From the NCBI GenBank assembly GCA_905250115.1, contig CAJNOI010000003.1, positions 1,366,523-1,430,522 on the forward strand: 64,000 bases of DNA, given 5' to 3'. This document shows positions 1-12,931 of the stretch, in pieces (positions within the stretch are counted from its first letter, which is position 1; each line of letters begins with the position of its first letter). Position numbers and translations under genes: made by a program. The stretch is from Adineta steineri (Eukaryota > Rotifera > Eurotatoria > Adinetida > Adinetidae). Below the pieces are notes generated by a model, which worked only from the letters and a program-made list of their open reading frames with translations, was not told the DNA's origin and did not search any database.

Positions 1-78
1 TTTATTAATCATATACATTCAATTTTTTTTCATTTAGATAATCTAATCTCTACAGAATTCGAAACAAATGATTAAGAC

Positions 79-187
79 AGTATTTTATCTAGCGGGTGGG
101 CGGTAGGGACCTGCGGAGTCATAATCGGGTTTCGGAGTACTCCGCAGCTCCCTAGTGGGCGGCGCGCATCAATCTGGATAAAATACT
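79..187. repeat. GC-rich nested palindromic element (MITE or foldback-like)
   Basis: A compact GC-rich block stands out from its AT-rich surroundings. Its outer ends are a perfect 11-bp inverted repeat (AGTATTTTATC at 79-89, its complement at 177-187). Inside is a 16-bp inverted repeat with one mismatch (104-119 against 139-154) around a 19-nt spacer, plus two GTGGGCGG-like direct motifs. The symmetry suggests a small non-autonomous foldback/MITE element or a transcribed hairpin. No clear target-site duplication is visible and no second copy was found in this window. Confidence 0.55.
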
Positions 188-369
188 ATTGAAATAAATG
201 AAATTTTGATGTATCGATTATTGAGCAGTTCTTGATATTATGCAACTCTTTCCTTGTTAAATATTTCATGGTACGAAAATCAGTCTTACTCTACCTTACC
301 CTGAGCGAAATATGGAGTAAAGTAAAGTCTTCATGAACGCTATCGAATAAAAGAATATTAATACAATAC

Positions 370-3300
370 CTTTCGCAACCTAATGTTCTATTTTCATTTG
401 TTTCAACTAATTGATCGGTAAGTAAAATTGAATAAACTTGACTATAAGTTATTTCAATATTTCTTACACAACCTGAATAATTATTAAAACCAAAAATAAC
501 TTGATTATTAATTAAATTCGCTAATGAAGAATTTGAAATATAAAATCTTTGTGATAAGGAATTTTTTCCTATTTTAACATCGATCCATAAATGAAATATT
601 TCAATACTAATCATAAACCATTTTTCATTATAATCAATAAATGTTGATAAAAGTGTTTTATTATCTAGATTTGTTAGTATTCTATTATCATTTAATTCTT
701 GTTTAAAACGTTTTCCAATTGAAATAAGTGAAATTTGTTTTAATGTTGTACGAAATTCATATTGAATACGCATTGGTAACGATGAATGACGATAAGGTAA
801 ACTTTTTGATATATTTATTGATGATGAACGTAAATGAAATGTTGATGATAAACTTGTATGATAAATAAATGATTTACTTATTTCATTTTGTTTATTCTCA
901 CAATTATAACCCAACCAACCAGTATTACAATGACATTGATAACCATTTACTAAATCAATACATTCACCATGTGATGAACATGGATTTGTATAACATTCAT
1001 TAATATTTATCTCACAGAAAAGTCCCGTGAAACCAGGTAAACATAAACATTGAATTAAATGATTTGTAATTAAACATAAACCATTATTAAGACATAAACT
1101 TCGATTAGATTTTGTTTGACATAAATCAACTGAATGTTCACAAAATTTTCCTTGATAATTCAATGAACATTGACATTCAAATGTATGATTTAAATTTAAA
1201 CATTTTCCATTATTTCGACATGGTTGAGATAAACAAGGTGTCTGATAAATTTCACAATGTCTACCTGTATAATTCGATGAACATTGACATTGATATTTTG
1301 TTCGATTATTTCGTTTACATATCCCATTATTCAGACAAGGATTATTTTCACATGAATCAATTAATGTTTGACAATAAATACCTTTATAATTCGATTGACA
1401 TCGACATGTAAATGTATTTAATTGTGATAGACATGTCCCATTATTATAACATGGTTGACTTAAACAATAATCAATTTGTACAAGACAATTTTGACCTGTT
1501 AAACCCGGTGGACAATAACAACGGTAATCTGTTGAATTTATCCAATGACAACTTCCACCATTACGACAGGGACAAGATGATTTTGAAAGTAAAGATCTAC
1601 CAATTGTTTCAGTATAATTATCAGCACATGGAAAGATATCTATGTAAAGATTTAATACTAAAAAAATGCTGAAAATTTTGGATATTTTATATCTTACTTG
1701 AAGGACAATGACAATAATTCATTTTTTGTTCACTGATACATCCAAAGTAATTATCAAGTATTCGATCTCGTTCTGTTCTACATGTATTTGTTGTTAATTG
1801 ATTAATCTGTCGTAATTTTTCCGTATCATTAACAACACATAAATGTGAATCAGTACATTTAACAGATAAACTTGCTTGTTGTAAACGTTGACATTCTGAT
1901 GGTGGATATTCACAATGAAAACCTTTTGATTAATCTTTATTAAATTATTATTCAAAACAAAAAAATATAATCATACCAAAATAACCCGGCGGACATCGAC
2001 AATGAAATCCACCAACATAATTATAACATGTTCCATTATTTGCACAAGGTTCTATTAAACATTCATCAATATCATATTGACATACATTACCTGTATATGG
2101 TGATAAACAACGACATTCAAATCCATTAATCTATAATTATTTATTTTATAGAATTTCTATTGATTAAAGAAAATAATTACTTTATTAATACATGTTCCAT
2201 TTCGATTACATGGTTGAGATAAACAATAATCAATTGCTTTAGCACATGTTAAACCAAACCAACCTTCTGTACAATAACATCGATATGAACCAATTTCATT
2301 AACACATCTTTATTAGAAACAAATTTTGTAACTAAATATTAAACTATTCATAGAACTTACGTTCCACCATTGCGACATATGAATGGAAACACAGTACATT
2401 CATCAATATCTTCATCACATCGAATACCTGTATAGGTTGGCGGACACATACAACGATATTGACCACCATTTAAATTATAACATGTTGCATTTTGATGACA
2501 TGGAGATGAATCACAAGGATTTTGTTCGACACATTCACCATCCCAATCTTAATACAAAGAAATTTTTTTTCTTGTAAGAAATAAATTCATATTCATACTT
2601 CGTTTAAAATTCGATTTACATTCACAATGAAATGAATTAATACCATCAATACATTGAGTATTATTTTTCGGACAAATTATTCCTTCACAATCATTTATAT
2701 TTGTCTCACAATTCGAGCCTGTAAAACCAGATTGACATGTACAATGATAAAGAACATTATCACGATCAAGAATTAAATGACATTTAGTTGCATTGTTTAA
2801 ACATGGTTGAGATAAACAAGGATCAAGTGTCTAAATGAAAATTAGTTCTTCGAAAAACAATATCATAATCATACTTTTAATTCAATCAAAGTTATTCATG
2901 CAAAGGTTATATTTCTTTGAACATTGTCATATATGTGTGAGCAAATAAGTCTATCAATCCTTAATAAACATGATAGGAAACAAAAAAAGAAATCTATGTC
3001 ATATTTGTCGACACGCTTTCATTAACTAATTAGGTATGTTACGGTGGGTAATCATTGTGATTAAAATATAATTTATATAGGTGTTGAACAGCTTGTCTTG
3101 TGAAATATGACAAGCACATTACAAAAGTTGTAAAGAAATGCAGACAATCGGAAATCATATTCATTCATTGAAAAATATATACATTTTCTTATAAGAAAAA
3201 TCAAATCATCGACTACGTGTTAAGAAATAAATTATAACAATTCATACTAATTTACCTCCTGTTGTTCGATATATACTATTGTTTTATATTCTATTCTAAT

Positions 3301-4734
3301 CATTCATGAACCGTAAAGAACAGTTTAATTATAAATATAGGATTGAGGTATGCGAAAAAGTAATGATCGTTTTTTATGCAAAGAGAAAATATCTAATATA
3401 AAGGAATTACTTATACTCAATCTATAGTTTTTATATTGAAAATATAAATAAAATTTATCGTACCATTTCACAGTTTTGTCCAGTAAAACTTTCCAAACAG
3501 TCACATTTATATGATCCTGGTAGATTCATACAACTTTTTGCTGCTTTACATGGTTGTATTGTTTTACATTCATTAATATCTTCTGAACAATCAATACCAG
3601 TCCATCCAGGATCTATAAATCGCAAAAAAACTTGTTCGTATCTTAATTAATTATTTATCTTATTTCATACCACAAATACAAGTATAGCCATTTGGTAAAT
3701 CAATACATTTACTTTGAAATGGACATGGATTCGATTGACATTCATCAATAGAATATTGACATTGATCACCAGCAATTCCTTTCAAAAAAAAACATGTTTT
3801 ATCACAAAATCATAAGATTAAATTTACCCGATGGACATATACATTGAGAAGTATTTTTTAAAATATCCACTTGACAAATGCCTTGATTTTGACAATGATT
3901 ATATGAACAACGAACAGGTATTGTTTTTAAACCACATTGTAAATCTAATAATTTCTCTTAAAAATAAATTTACCCACTTTTTTTTTATTTACCTGTAAAT
4001 GGATGACAATCAAATATCTTAAAAAGTGGACAATACTGTTCTGCACTATTTAAAGGTGTACATAAACGATGTTCTAGAAAAGCCAAAAAAAAAAGGATTA
4101 AATCAAATAATTTTCATAACTAACCACAAGTTTTAATATCTGTTGAACAATAACTGTTCTTATTTGTTTGAAAACCATTGTATGGTAATAGACATGTGAC
4201 ATTTTTATCCTGTTCATCAACAAGTATTTGTACATTTAATTTTGTTTCAATAGTTTTATTTTGAAATATTAATGGATAATCAATTAAAGGTATTAATCGT
4301 GTTTCATCACTATTAAATGATATAAATATACGTGATAAATTATCATCAAATGTTATATTAACATAATTCCATGTATCGATTTGATGATAATAATCAATAG
4401 CAGATTGAAATTGATAATCAAAATTTGATAGATTTGATAATGATGGATTTAAACTACCGAATTTAAAATCATATTGATCTGTTTTATATGTATAAATAAC
4501 ATTTAAATGAAAATCTTTTGTAATTAATTGAAAATGTTGACTGTTCAATGGATGGATATGTTCAATATGTATTAAATTTATGTTAGGTAAACATGTACGA
4601 TAACTAAAACTTATACTTTTTGATGAAATTTCATAGAAGAAAAGAATAAAACTAAAGACTAAAATTATACAAATTGTAATTAAATAAAAAAGTAAATTAT
4701 TTTGTATTTTACTTTGAATATTTGCCAAGTACAT
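370..4734 (-). CDS. Large membrane-anchored EGF-repeat / laminin-G protein (crumbs-like), 3' end outside the window
   Basis: A multi-exon minus-strand gene. The start chosen is the first ATG (4734) of the open first exon. It is followed by a strong hydrophobic segment (about residues 14-35, NLLFYLITICIILVFSFILF), so a signal anchor is likely. The first exon ends at 4125 with donor GTTAGT. Exons then encode about 15 EGF modules, several calcium-binding (DIDEC, NINEC), at roughly 3960-3835, 3775-3665, 3612-3464, 2831-2600, 2549-2361, 2310-2180, 2133-1978, 1925-1700 and one large exon about 1620-370. The last exon has six EGFs and then a laminin-G-like domain (about 880-370). The coding frame meets a good donor (GTATTG) at 369, so a transmembrane/cytoplasmic end probably lies to the left. 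EGF plus LamG order resembles crumbs or other polarity/adhesion receptors; orthology is not shown. One intron (about 2832-3463) is unusually long here. Confidence 0.75.
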
Positions 4735-7633
4735 TTTGTCATTTCCAATTATCGTCTTTTTTTTAATGTTCTGTCTTTCGTCAGTAATGACAACACATGT
4801 GAACAATCATCGATTCATCATCTTCTATATCCGTTACACACATATGTCGACCAAAGGGCGGACAGGTCAAATCGAAAAACAACAAAAACATCAAACAAAG
4901 TAAAAGAGAAGTAAACGAACGAAAGTGAGTCGGGAGAAACAAAAAGGTAAAAGACGAAATAAGTGACCTCTTATTGAACGAAAAAAACGAAGAAGAAGAG
5001 GAGGAAGTATGCGTAGTTGACATTTTAATGTCGTAAGGAGGAGACTCGTGCATACGTTGACGATGAACGAAGAAATTAGATATGTTAACATCCCATAATC
5101 TCTTTTTCTTTTCAATTTGGCATGTACATGTTACCTGTCCTCGTTCTCAACGATAATGTAAAGAAATGACTATCATAGACGTTCAATTATCAAACGATAT
5201 AATCAAATTTAAGAAAAAAGAATTGATTCATACAAACTTTTCATCTATTGAAGATGTTATTTTTTTATTTTTGACGAGTAAACTTTTCTCGCTTTTTGTT
5301 TTAGCTCATACTTATCATTCTCTGTAGTAGGAACAGACGATGTCTACTTGTCTATTGAACCTGTCCTTGTTATCGTATCATCTTTCACACTCAAGCATAT
5401 TTTTGAATGTCCATGTATATTTTAATTGCATTCTATCCTTAACGATATGTGCACACACGTGTAAATGTTCGAGTATGAAATATGAATGAATGAACGATAG
5501 AGTAATCAGATCTAATTAGAGTGGAAAAGAGAACGACGTTCGAACAACAAAAAAAATATGAATGATCATTTATGAATCCACTCCAGCTGCTCTTCAATTG
5601 TTGAAGTTGAAGGCTGAAAAAGAAAGAAAGAATGAACTCAACCTAATTGCGCCGCTTCGATTGAGTTGCTTTGCATTCAAAAGTAAAAATTCCTCTAAAC
5701 AAATTTGACCTTAATCCGACTGAGTAAGATAAAAGGTGACCATATTGTCCTATATTCCAAGGGCAACATTGCAATATTAATAGCTCAAGGTTAACGGAAG
5801 TCGTCAAAAAAAAACAGCTTGTTCTTCTTCACTAATCTTCGTCTTTTATGTTGAATTCAAAAATCAATAACATATACAATTGATCTATGCTCAATTGACA
5901 TTTGCTATTCAAATATGAATAAAGAATATCTATAACTGCAAGATAATTTTAAAGAATATTTTTCTACATGTTAAATAGTAAACCGTTTTATTTGTATTGT
6001 TTAAACTTGAATATCTTAATATGAAATGTTTGTAGATATGAATGACAAATAAAAGTGATATTATAAATCAACTATCTTATCAGATAATCTAATACATTTT
6101 ATTAACATGTCAACTTAGATGACAATTAAAGAACAAATTTTTTTATTTATTTGATCAAACTCAATAGGCATGTACTAATGTTTGTTCTAATTGAGTAACT
6201 TTTTCTTGCCATAAACTTCTCGCATGATTTATCTTTATTTTTAACCTACAATAAAGTACAATTTCAAAGAATACCTAGAAGAATAGATATACATCCAATA
6301 ATTAATGTCAAATAAATATACGGACACAAGAGGTAGATGTTTGATAATAGCTATATAAATCACAATGATAAGCGACAAATAAGCCAATACAAACACTATC
6401 AATTGTAATACTAAAGATTGCGATATAGCTACAATTAGTCTGTCATTCACTTGATTGATGATGTATTTAGTTATGCGAAAAATTTATTGTTAAGTGAGAC
6501 TCACTGATTAACAAGTTGATTACGAATAATATAGATTTTCATACATGTTATATTGTTTACTATTGATAGTATTGAATGTGAAACAAGATGATACTAATAA
6601 AGTTTTATTTAATGATGTAAATTAAAATTTTGATAAAAATAAACAAGTCTGATTCGAAATTCAAAGTGCAGTATGTTAATTCATTGAATGATAGGTTTAT
6701 TATTTGTTGATTCGATGAATAAAGAGAATAGAGATCGGTTAAGATAATATTAATCGGATTAGATAAAGGACAAAAACAATTATTAGTGGATAAACTTCTT
6801 TTTTTTCGCACGTTTATGTGAACATATTAAAATGATTAAAATCTAACGATCAATCTATATCAAAATATAAACTATTTTATTTGTCAAGTAAAGATGAGTT
6901 TGAACAATATATACATTGAGATCGTTTGTTTTGATAGAACCTATGAATAGAATCAAATTGATGTTTAGAGGTCACAATGTTATGTTAAGATGTCAGTAGA
7001 GGTGAGAGTTTATTCCTTATCGACATCACTTGTAATAGTTTAAAATATATTCTAAATGTAACAGACGTCTTTCGCTATAGAAATTATATAAAAAGAAAAA
7101 CATTATACTATTGTAATTTAACGAGACGAAACAGTTTAATAAGTTCTAGAATAAAGCCTATATAATTGAGAGAGAAAAAAAGCCATCTGTTTCAATAGTA
7201 TAAACGCATTAAATATCATTCTATCGATTCTTCTTCATATAGCATCTGTGTATCTCAAACTTTAAGAAAAACAAAATATTTCATTGTCGTCGATATCATT
7301 ATACAAAAATAACTATATTTAAAAATCTAATAAATTCTTAATGTGTAACTTGTACAATTTATTTCTTCTCCTAATATATAATTAAAATAAAATTTCTTTG
7401 ATATCAGATGTGAAAATCAAATGGCGTATATAATGTAACTTTTTCTTATAATGGCACACACACGAATCAGCTTGTATAATGAGTGGGTGTATCGAGAAAG
7501 AATCACATATAAGAAAAATAAACTATTTCTTTTTGTCGTTCTGTCTTTTCGTTAAGAATCAGTAAGGCGTCATTCACAACAACAAACATCAGAAGTTTTC
7601 ATTCAAACTAATAGAAAAAAAAGAAAACGAAAT
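4735..7633. other. Intergenic region between divergent genes
   Basis: AT-rich DNA with purine-rich and pyrimidine-rich stretches around 4870-5110 that create spurious reading frames on both strands. Apart from the weak minus-strand exon pair at 6161-6448 I see no gene. The region must hold the promoters of the EGF gene (minus) and of the YihY/BrkB gene (plus). Confidence 0.5.
6161..6448 (-). CDS. Possible 3' exons of a small unknown membrane protein
   Basis: A minus-strand open stretch encodes two hydrophobic segments (LVLQLIVFVLAYLSLIIVIY, then a second around YLFDINYWMYIYSS). If a 29-nt GT-AG intron (gtattc...ttgtag, about 6243-6271) is removed, the frame continues into a charged coiled-coil-like tail (ARSLWQEKVTQLEQTLVHAY) and stops at 6161. 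No in-frame ATG is visible, and a TAA lies upstream, so earlier exons would be needed. The intron is very short even for this genome. Unknown product; this may be chance. Confidence 0.25.
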
Positions 7634-8628
7634 ATGTCTCCAAGTAACACAAAATTGAATCTCACTAAAGTTCGTGGTAAATTATCTTTATTTGGATGGA
7701 AAATTATCTATGATTGGTCATTTTCATTAGCGGCTCTTATTGCATATTATTTATTGATTTCTTTATTACCCCTTATATTAAGTATGTTCGCTGTTATTAG
7801 TTTAATATTCGGCAGTGATGCACAATTTCAAACTCAAATTCGTGATCGTTTAATAAAAGCATTTCCGGAAGAAGGTCTTGCTGATGTTCTTGATGCATTA
7901 CTTGCTTCATTATCCAAGCAAGCTGGTTTAGTATTGATTATAAGTTTCGTCATATCTATGTTTACTGGTTCACGTTTATTTGTTGGTCTCGATGATGTTT
8001 TAACAATTGTCTATCGTATACGTGAACGAACAATACTGAATCAGAATATTCTTGCAATTAAAATGATTTCAGCATTTGTAATTATAATGCCATTTATTAT
8101 TATATTTTCATCATTACCAGCTATTTTACAAAAACATGAATCATTCTATCAATTTTTAACAGTTCTTACTAGTGGCATACTTTCATTCGTATTCTTTCAA
8201 TTAATTTATATAATTTTACCTAAACGTCCAATGAGTTGGAGAAATACGTATGTAGAAATAATTGTTTTTGTTTCAAGACATGTGTTGTTGTTTTTTCTAG
8301 ATGGTGTGGCTCATTACTTGCAGCTGTAGGTTTACAAATTCTTCTTTTACTTTTCCCATTATATGTCCATGAATTTATGGCTAATTATGTTGGACAATTA
8401 GGTTTTATAATAATAACATTATTATTATTTTATTTATTTGGTTTATTATTTGTTATTTGTGCACAAATTAATGCCTTCTTTTTTGATCATGTTCAACCAT
8501 TAACAACTGGTCTTGGAACATGTTTAAGTGAATTTTCTGATCGAGAACAAATACAATTAGTGGAAGATGATATTTTTGATTCACGTAATACAATCGTTGC
8601 AGGATTGGATACTATTGAACATCATTGA
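7634..8628 (+). CDS. YihY/BrkB (UPF0761) family inner-membrane-type protein, bacterial-like, with one intron
   Basis: Two exons, 7634-8247 and 8301-8628, joined across a 53-nt GT-AG intron (phase 2). Together they give 313 residues, close to the usual size of the family. The protein has about six hydrophobic helices. The N-terminal FGWKIIYDWSFSLAALIAYYLLISLLPLIL-type region, the helix with SRLFVGLDDVLTIVYRIRER, and the C-terminal GSLLAAVGLQILLLLFPLYV and GLLFVICAQINAFFF segments match the YihY/BrkB fold. The first exon would end at a TAG if unspliced; splicing restores the family's typical W..GSLLAA sequence. This family is widespread in bacteria and not expected in animals, so horizontal acquisition followed by intron gain is likely (inference). 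The function is not well defined in bacteria; an envelope transporter or permease role has been proposed. Confidence 0.85.
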
Positions 8629-9662
8629 CTACTACATTAACGGAGAATCGACGTTTTATTTTAATGAACATTTAAGTAAACCCCTGAAAGTTTGATCCTA
8701 TTTTTTTGAATTAAAGGTTCTATATGTAAAATAACCTAAATAATTGTTCTAAACGATACTAATAGTAATAAAAATGAATATGAATATCGAAATGATCGAG
8801 GGAACAAAGGAGAAAACGAAGAATTATTATATCAGACAAAAAGAAAATTTAGTGTGTCAATGAAAATCAAAATACTGTACTTTGATACGATATGAAAAAA
8901 GAACAAAAAGGTGAACTTATTTTCGAGTTTTTATGTATATTTAATAAGTACCTAAGGAATAAACAGAATGGTGAGTTTCGTGTGAAAAATATGACATTTC
9001 TCATAATGAAATGGACATTATTTTTAATGTATTCCATTTTTATCAATTAAGATGCAAATTTCCATTGAATGAAACTAATTAAAAACCAAAATCATGGAAT
9101 GAGTCAAATGCAATTTTCTTCACTTTTTTTAATTTCCTAGATATGTATAGACAACAAAGTAATAAATAATGATTTTTCTCAGATGAAATTCCAGTATTAT
9201 ATATATAAATAATAAGGACATTACGAAAAATATTATTATAATACAGTTATATATAAGAATATTATTGATTGCAGTTAAAAAATAAGATTATAAGCAACAA
9301 AGTGCTTTCTAATATTCAAATAATTGTATGAAAAAAGTTTATTATGTATCATACTACTGTTATTAAATATGAATTAAAGCCAAGAATTTCTTCTTTTTAG
9401 GTAATTATAACTATATTAGTTGATAATACTAATTAATATGAGAAATACTTATCAAACATTAATGTTATTGTTTTTCTTTGTTCGTGTTTCCATAATTGAA
9501 ATTTATTATTAAAAAAAAATAATCGTATGCATTCGTTAGAAATTGAACCAATGGCAAAACCCTAGTTACTTGTTTGAGAAATGATATGGTAGCTAAGAAT
9601 AACTTGACAGATGTAGAATAGAACGCAATAGGGAAAATTTATTTCTATTTTAATTTGAAGCA
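8629..9662. other. Intergenic, no gene seen
   Basis: AT-rich sequence with no convincing exon. It contains the 3' untranslated region of the YihY/BrkB gene and the promoter region of the kinesin gene. Confidence 0.5.
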
Positions 9663-12600
9663 ATGGTAAAGTAATTTTGACTGTATTTTCTTTGATAAAT
9701 TATTTTTCTAGCCTCGTCCAACAACTGCATCGAATAAGGGTAAAGATGAATCTGTTCGAGTCGTTGTTCGATGTCGTCCGATGAGCGATAAAGAACAAGA
9801 AACTAATTGTGAAAGGTTGGTTTTTTTATTATGCATCTTCTCTTAAAATCTGAATTCAATTAGAATTGTTAATATTGATGAACAACGTCGACAAATATCT
9901 ATTCGACGACCTGTTAATGAAAATTCTCAACGTAATGCTGGTGAAGATGGACATAATTTCTTTTTTGACGCTGTTTATGATTGGAAGTATGTTACAGAAT
10001 TTTTAATAGGGATTTTTTATCTATTGATTTCAGTTCAAAACAACGAGATGTTTATGAACAAACTGCACGACCACTTGTTGATTCCGTAATTGAAGGTTTT
10101 AATGGAACAATATTTGCCTATGGACAAACTGGTACAGGAAAAACATTCACTATGGAAGGTAAAAAATAAACATGAATTAAAACATTTCAAAACAAATCAT
10201 TAAAAAGGTGTTCGTTCACAAGCGGAATTACGTGGAATAATTCCATCATCATTTGCACATATATTTGATTCAATTTCACATAGTACATCAAAACAATTTC
10301 TTGTACGAGCTTCTTATCTTGAAATCTATAATGTAAAGATTGAATAATATTTTATTTTAATGAGAGAAAATTCTTTTTTTTTGTTTGGTATAGGAAAGTA
10401 TTCGTGATCTATTATCAAAAGATCAAAATAAACGTTTACAATTACAAGAACATCCAAAAGAAGGTGTTCATGTACATGACCTTAGTTCATTTGTTACAAA
10501 GAATTCACAAGAAATTGAACATGTTATGACAATAGGAAATGCAAATCGATCAACAGGGTGAAATTGATATTTTTTGTTTATTTTTTACAATGTATTTTTA
10601 TTGATTAGAGCAACAAATATGAATGAACATAGCTCACGTTCACATGCTATATTTATGATTACAGTTGAAAGTAGTGAGGTAAAAGATTAATTTATTTATC
10701 AGAGTATTATTAATATAATGATTAGATGGGTGCTGATGAAAAAGCACATAATCGTGTTGGAAAACTTAATCTTGTCGATTTAGCTGGAAGTGAACGTCAA
10801 GTAAAAACGGGATCAACGGTACAATTTTGATTATCAATAAAAAAGCCTACAATACATATATTTTTCTTGTCTAATAATTTAGGGTGAACGATTTAAAGAA
10901 GCAACAAATATCAATTTATCTCTTTCAGTACTTGGTAATGTTATCTCTGCGCTTGTTGATGGTAATTCACATGTACCTTATCGTGATTCAAAATTAACTC
11001 GATTATTACAAAGTAAAAATTCATGAGAAGAATAGCTTATTCATCAATTATTTTATAGATTCACTTGGTGGTAATTCAAAAACAATTATGATTGCAACAC
11101 TTGGACCTGCAGATTATAATTATGATGAATCACTTACAACACTTCGGTAATAAATAAATTATTTTATTTTAGTTATAATTATTGAATAAATAGATCACTC
11201 GACTATTCGTCTATAATCTTTCTAAGTAATCTATATTATATAAATGCTTTTTATAACTTATATTAGAAAATTATTAATGCTATAGATTAACATTTTGTAG
11301 AAATAATTTTCTCTAATCATAAGAGTTAGTTTAGTGATTTCTAATTCTTCCATAAGTCATTATTAATCTCGCTGTTTATATTATAGTTATGCTAATCGTG
11401 CTAAAAATATCAAAAATCAACCACGCATAAATGAAGATCCTAAAGATGCTTTATTACGTAAATTTCAAGATGAAATAGCTCGATTAAAAGAACAACTTGA
11501 AGGAAAAGGTAAAAGTGGTCGTAAATCTCGTCGTCGTAATAATCAAGATGGAAGTAATAATGATGAAAATGATGATGGTAATCAAAATGATGAAGAATTA
11601 TATCTTAAAGAACAACAAGATAAACTTAATGATGAAAAACGAACAATTCTTCATAATAAAAATATCAATGGTTAGTTTTTACATATTTCATTTTTCAAAA
11701 AGAAAAATATATTCGTTTAGAAAATGAACGAGAAAGTATGCTTCAAGAATTAGAAGAACAAAAACAAGCTATTGAACGTGAACAAGAAGAACGTCGTGAA
11801 ATACAACATAAAATTCAACAAATGCAATCAAAATTAATCACCGGTGGAAAAGATATTGTTACACATACAAGTGAACAGGAAGAAATTCTAAAACAAAAAC
11901 GGTTTGTTTGTTATATATTGATTAATTGAAAAACTAATGAGTTAATTTAGGCGTTTAATTGCGGAAGCTGAACGTCGTCATCGTGAAGTTCAACAACGAT
12001 TGGAGCAAGGTGAAGAAGAACGACAAACAATCAATGAAAAATATACAACTATAAAAGAAGAAGTTGATGATAAACGTGCTAAACGAGATAAATTATCGAA
12101 ACAATTAAAAAAACTTGAAGCAAAAAAACTTGATATTACGGAAAATCATCGAATAGCACGTGAAGAACTTGAAGCTGAACAACGTGAAATGCAAAAACAA
12201 GCTAAATTATATCAACTTATTATTGAAAATTTTATTCCTATTGATGAACGTGAACGATTATTTAAACGAATTCAATTTGATAATAAACATAATCAATGGA
12301 CATTAAAAGAATTATCAAAAGAAACGTATGTTTAATTAGGAACAAGGAAAAACTAGATCTTATTTAAAACTTAAATAATTCTAGAGATCAAATGGCTGCT
12401 CGTCCAAAGTCAATTCGTAATGCTCACCATCCAATAGTTTCAAATTCACAATCAAATTCTACTCCAAAAATAGCTGAATTTAAAGTATAATTTATTCTTA
12501 TATTTTTTATTGATATAATTAAAGAATTATTGAAGGGTGAAAATATTATGCTACTTCAAATGGATGGTCCTAGTCGAACCACTCGAGACTATGAAGGTCC

Positions 12601-12931
12601 AATCGTTTCACCAATGATCCAAGCAGCTATTGAAAATGCAATGAAAGATGAAGATAATATTGAATTAGATGCAAAGTAATTAGAATTAATTTTAAAATAG
12701 ATAAATAAATTCAGCTTTTATTTTTAGTAATATTCCAGTGGATAAACGTAAGAAGAAAAAGTAAGTCGCAATGATTTGTTTAAGAAATTAATTCATATTT
12801 TATATAGAAAAACAATTCCTACTGGTGAAAATGCATATGATCATTATACATCATCATCAACAACATCAGTGTCCCGTCTTGGATATGGAGATTTACAAAC
12901 CGGTCGTAGTATGAATAGTGCACGACGTTAA
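9663..12931 (+). CDS. KIF3B: Kinesin-2 motor subunit KIF3B
   Basis: About 17 short exons. The first coding exon is only the ATG (9663-9665), followed by a 46-nt intron; exon 2 starts at 9712 ([23 protein letters not shown]). The motor domain has the P-loop GQTGTGKT, switch I NEHSSRSH, switch [10 protein letters not shown], and the [11 protein letters not shown] and [17 protein letters not shown] microtubule-binding segments. The neck follows after [10 protein letters not shown]. An acidic and basic hinge, coiled coil (about 11740-12200) and tail ([23 protein letters not shown]) match KIF3B rather than KIF3A. The C-terminus ends in MNSARR and TAA at 12929-12931. In animals KIF3B pairs with KIF3A and KAP3 for anterograde intraflagellar transport, fitting a ciliated animal. 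All motor motifs are intact. Confidence 0.93.

Noticed and set aside
1112..2577. Plus-strand ORFs rich in Tyr, Asp and Asn
   Set aside because: They lie antisense to the EGF exons, whose cysteine-spaced frames are clearly the coding ones.
4781..5115. Overlapping Phe/Leu/Ser-rich minus-strand ORFs upstream of the EGF gene
   Set aside because: They come from an AG-rich/CT-rich tract, with no family resemblance and no join to the EGF gene.
8327..8329. TAG as the stop of a truncated YihY/BrkB protein (pseudogene)
   Set aside because: A 53-nt GT-AG intron at 8248-8300 restores the family sequence, so the TAG is out of frame in the spliced product.
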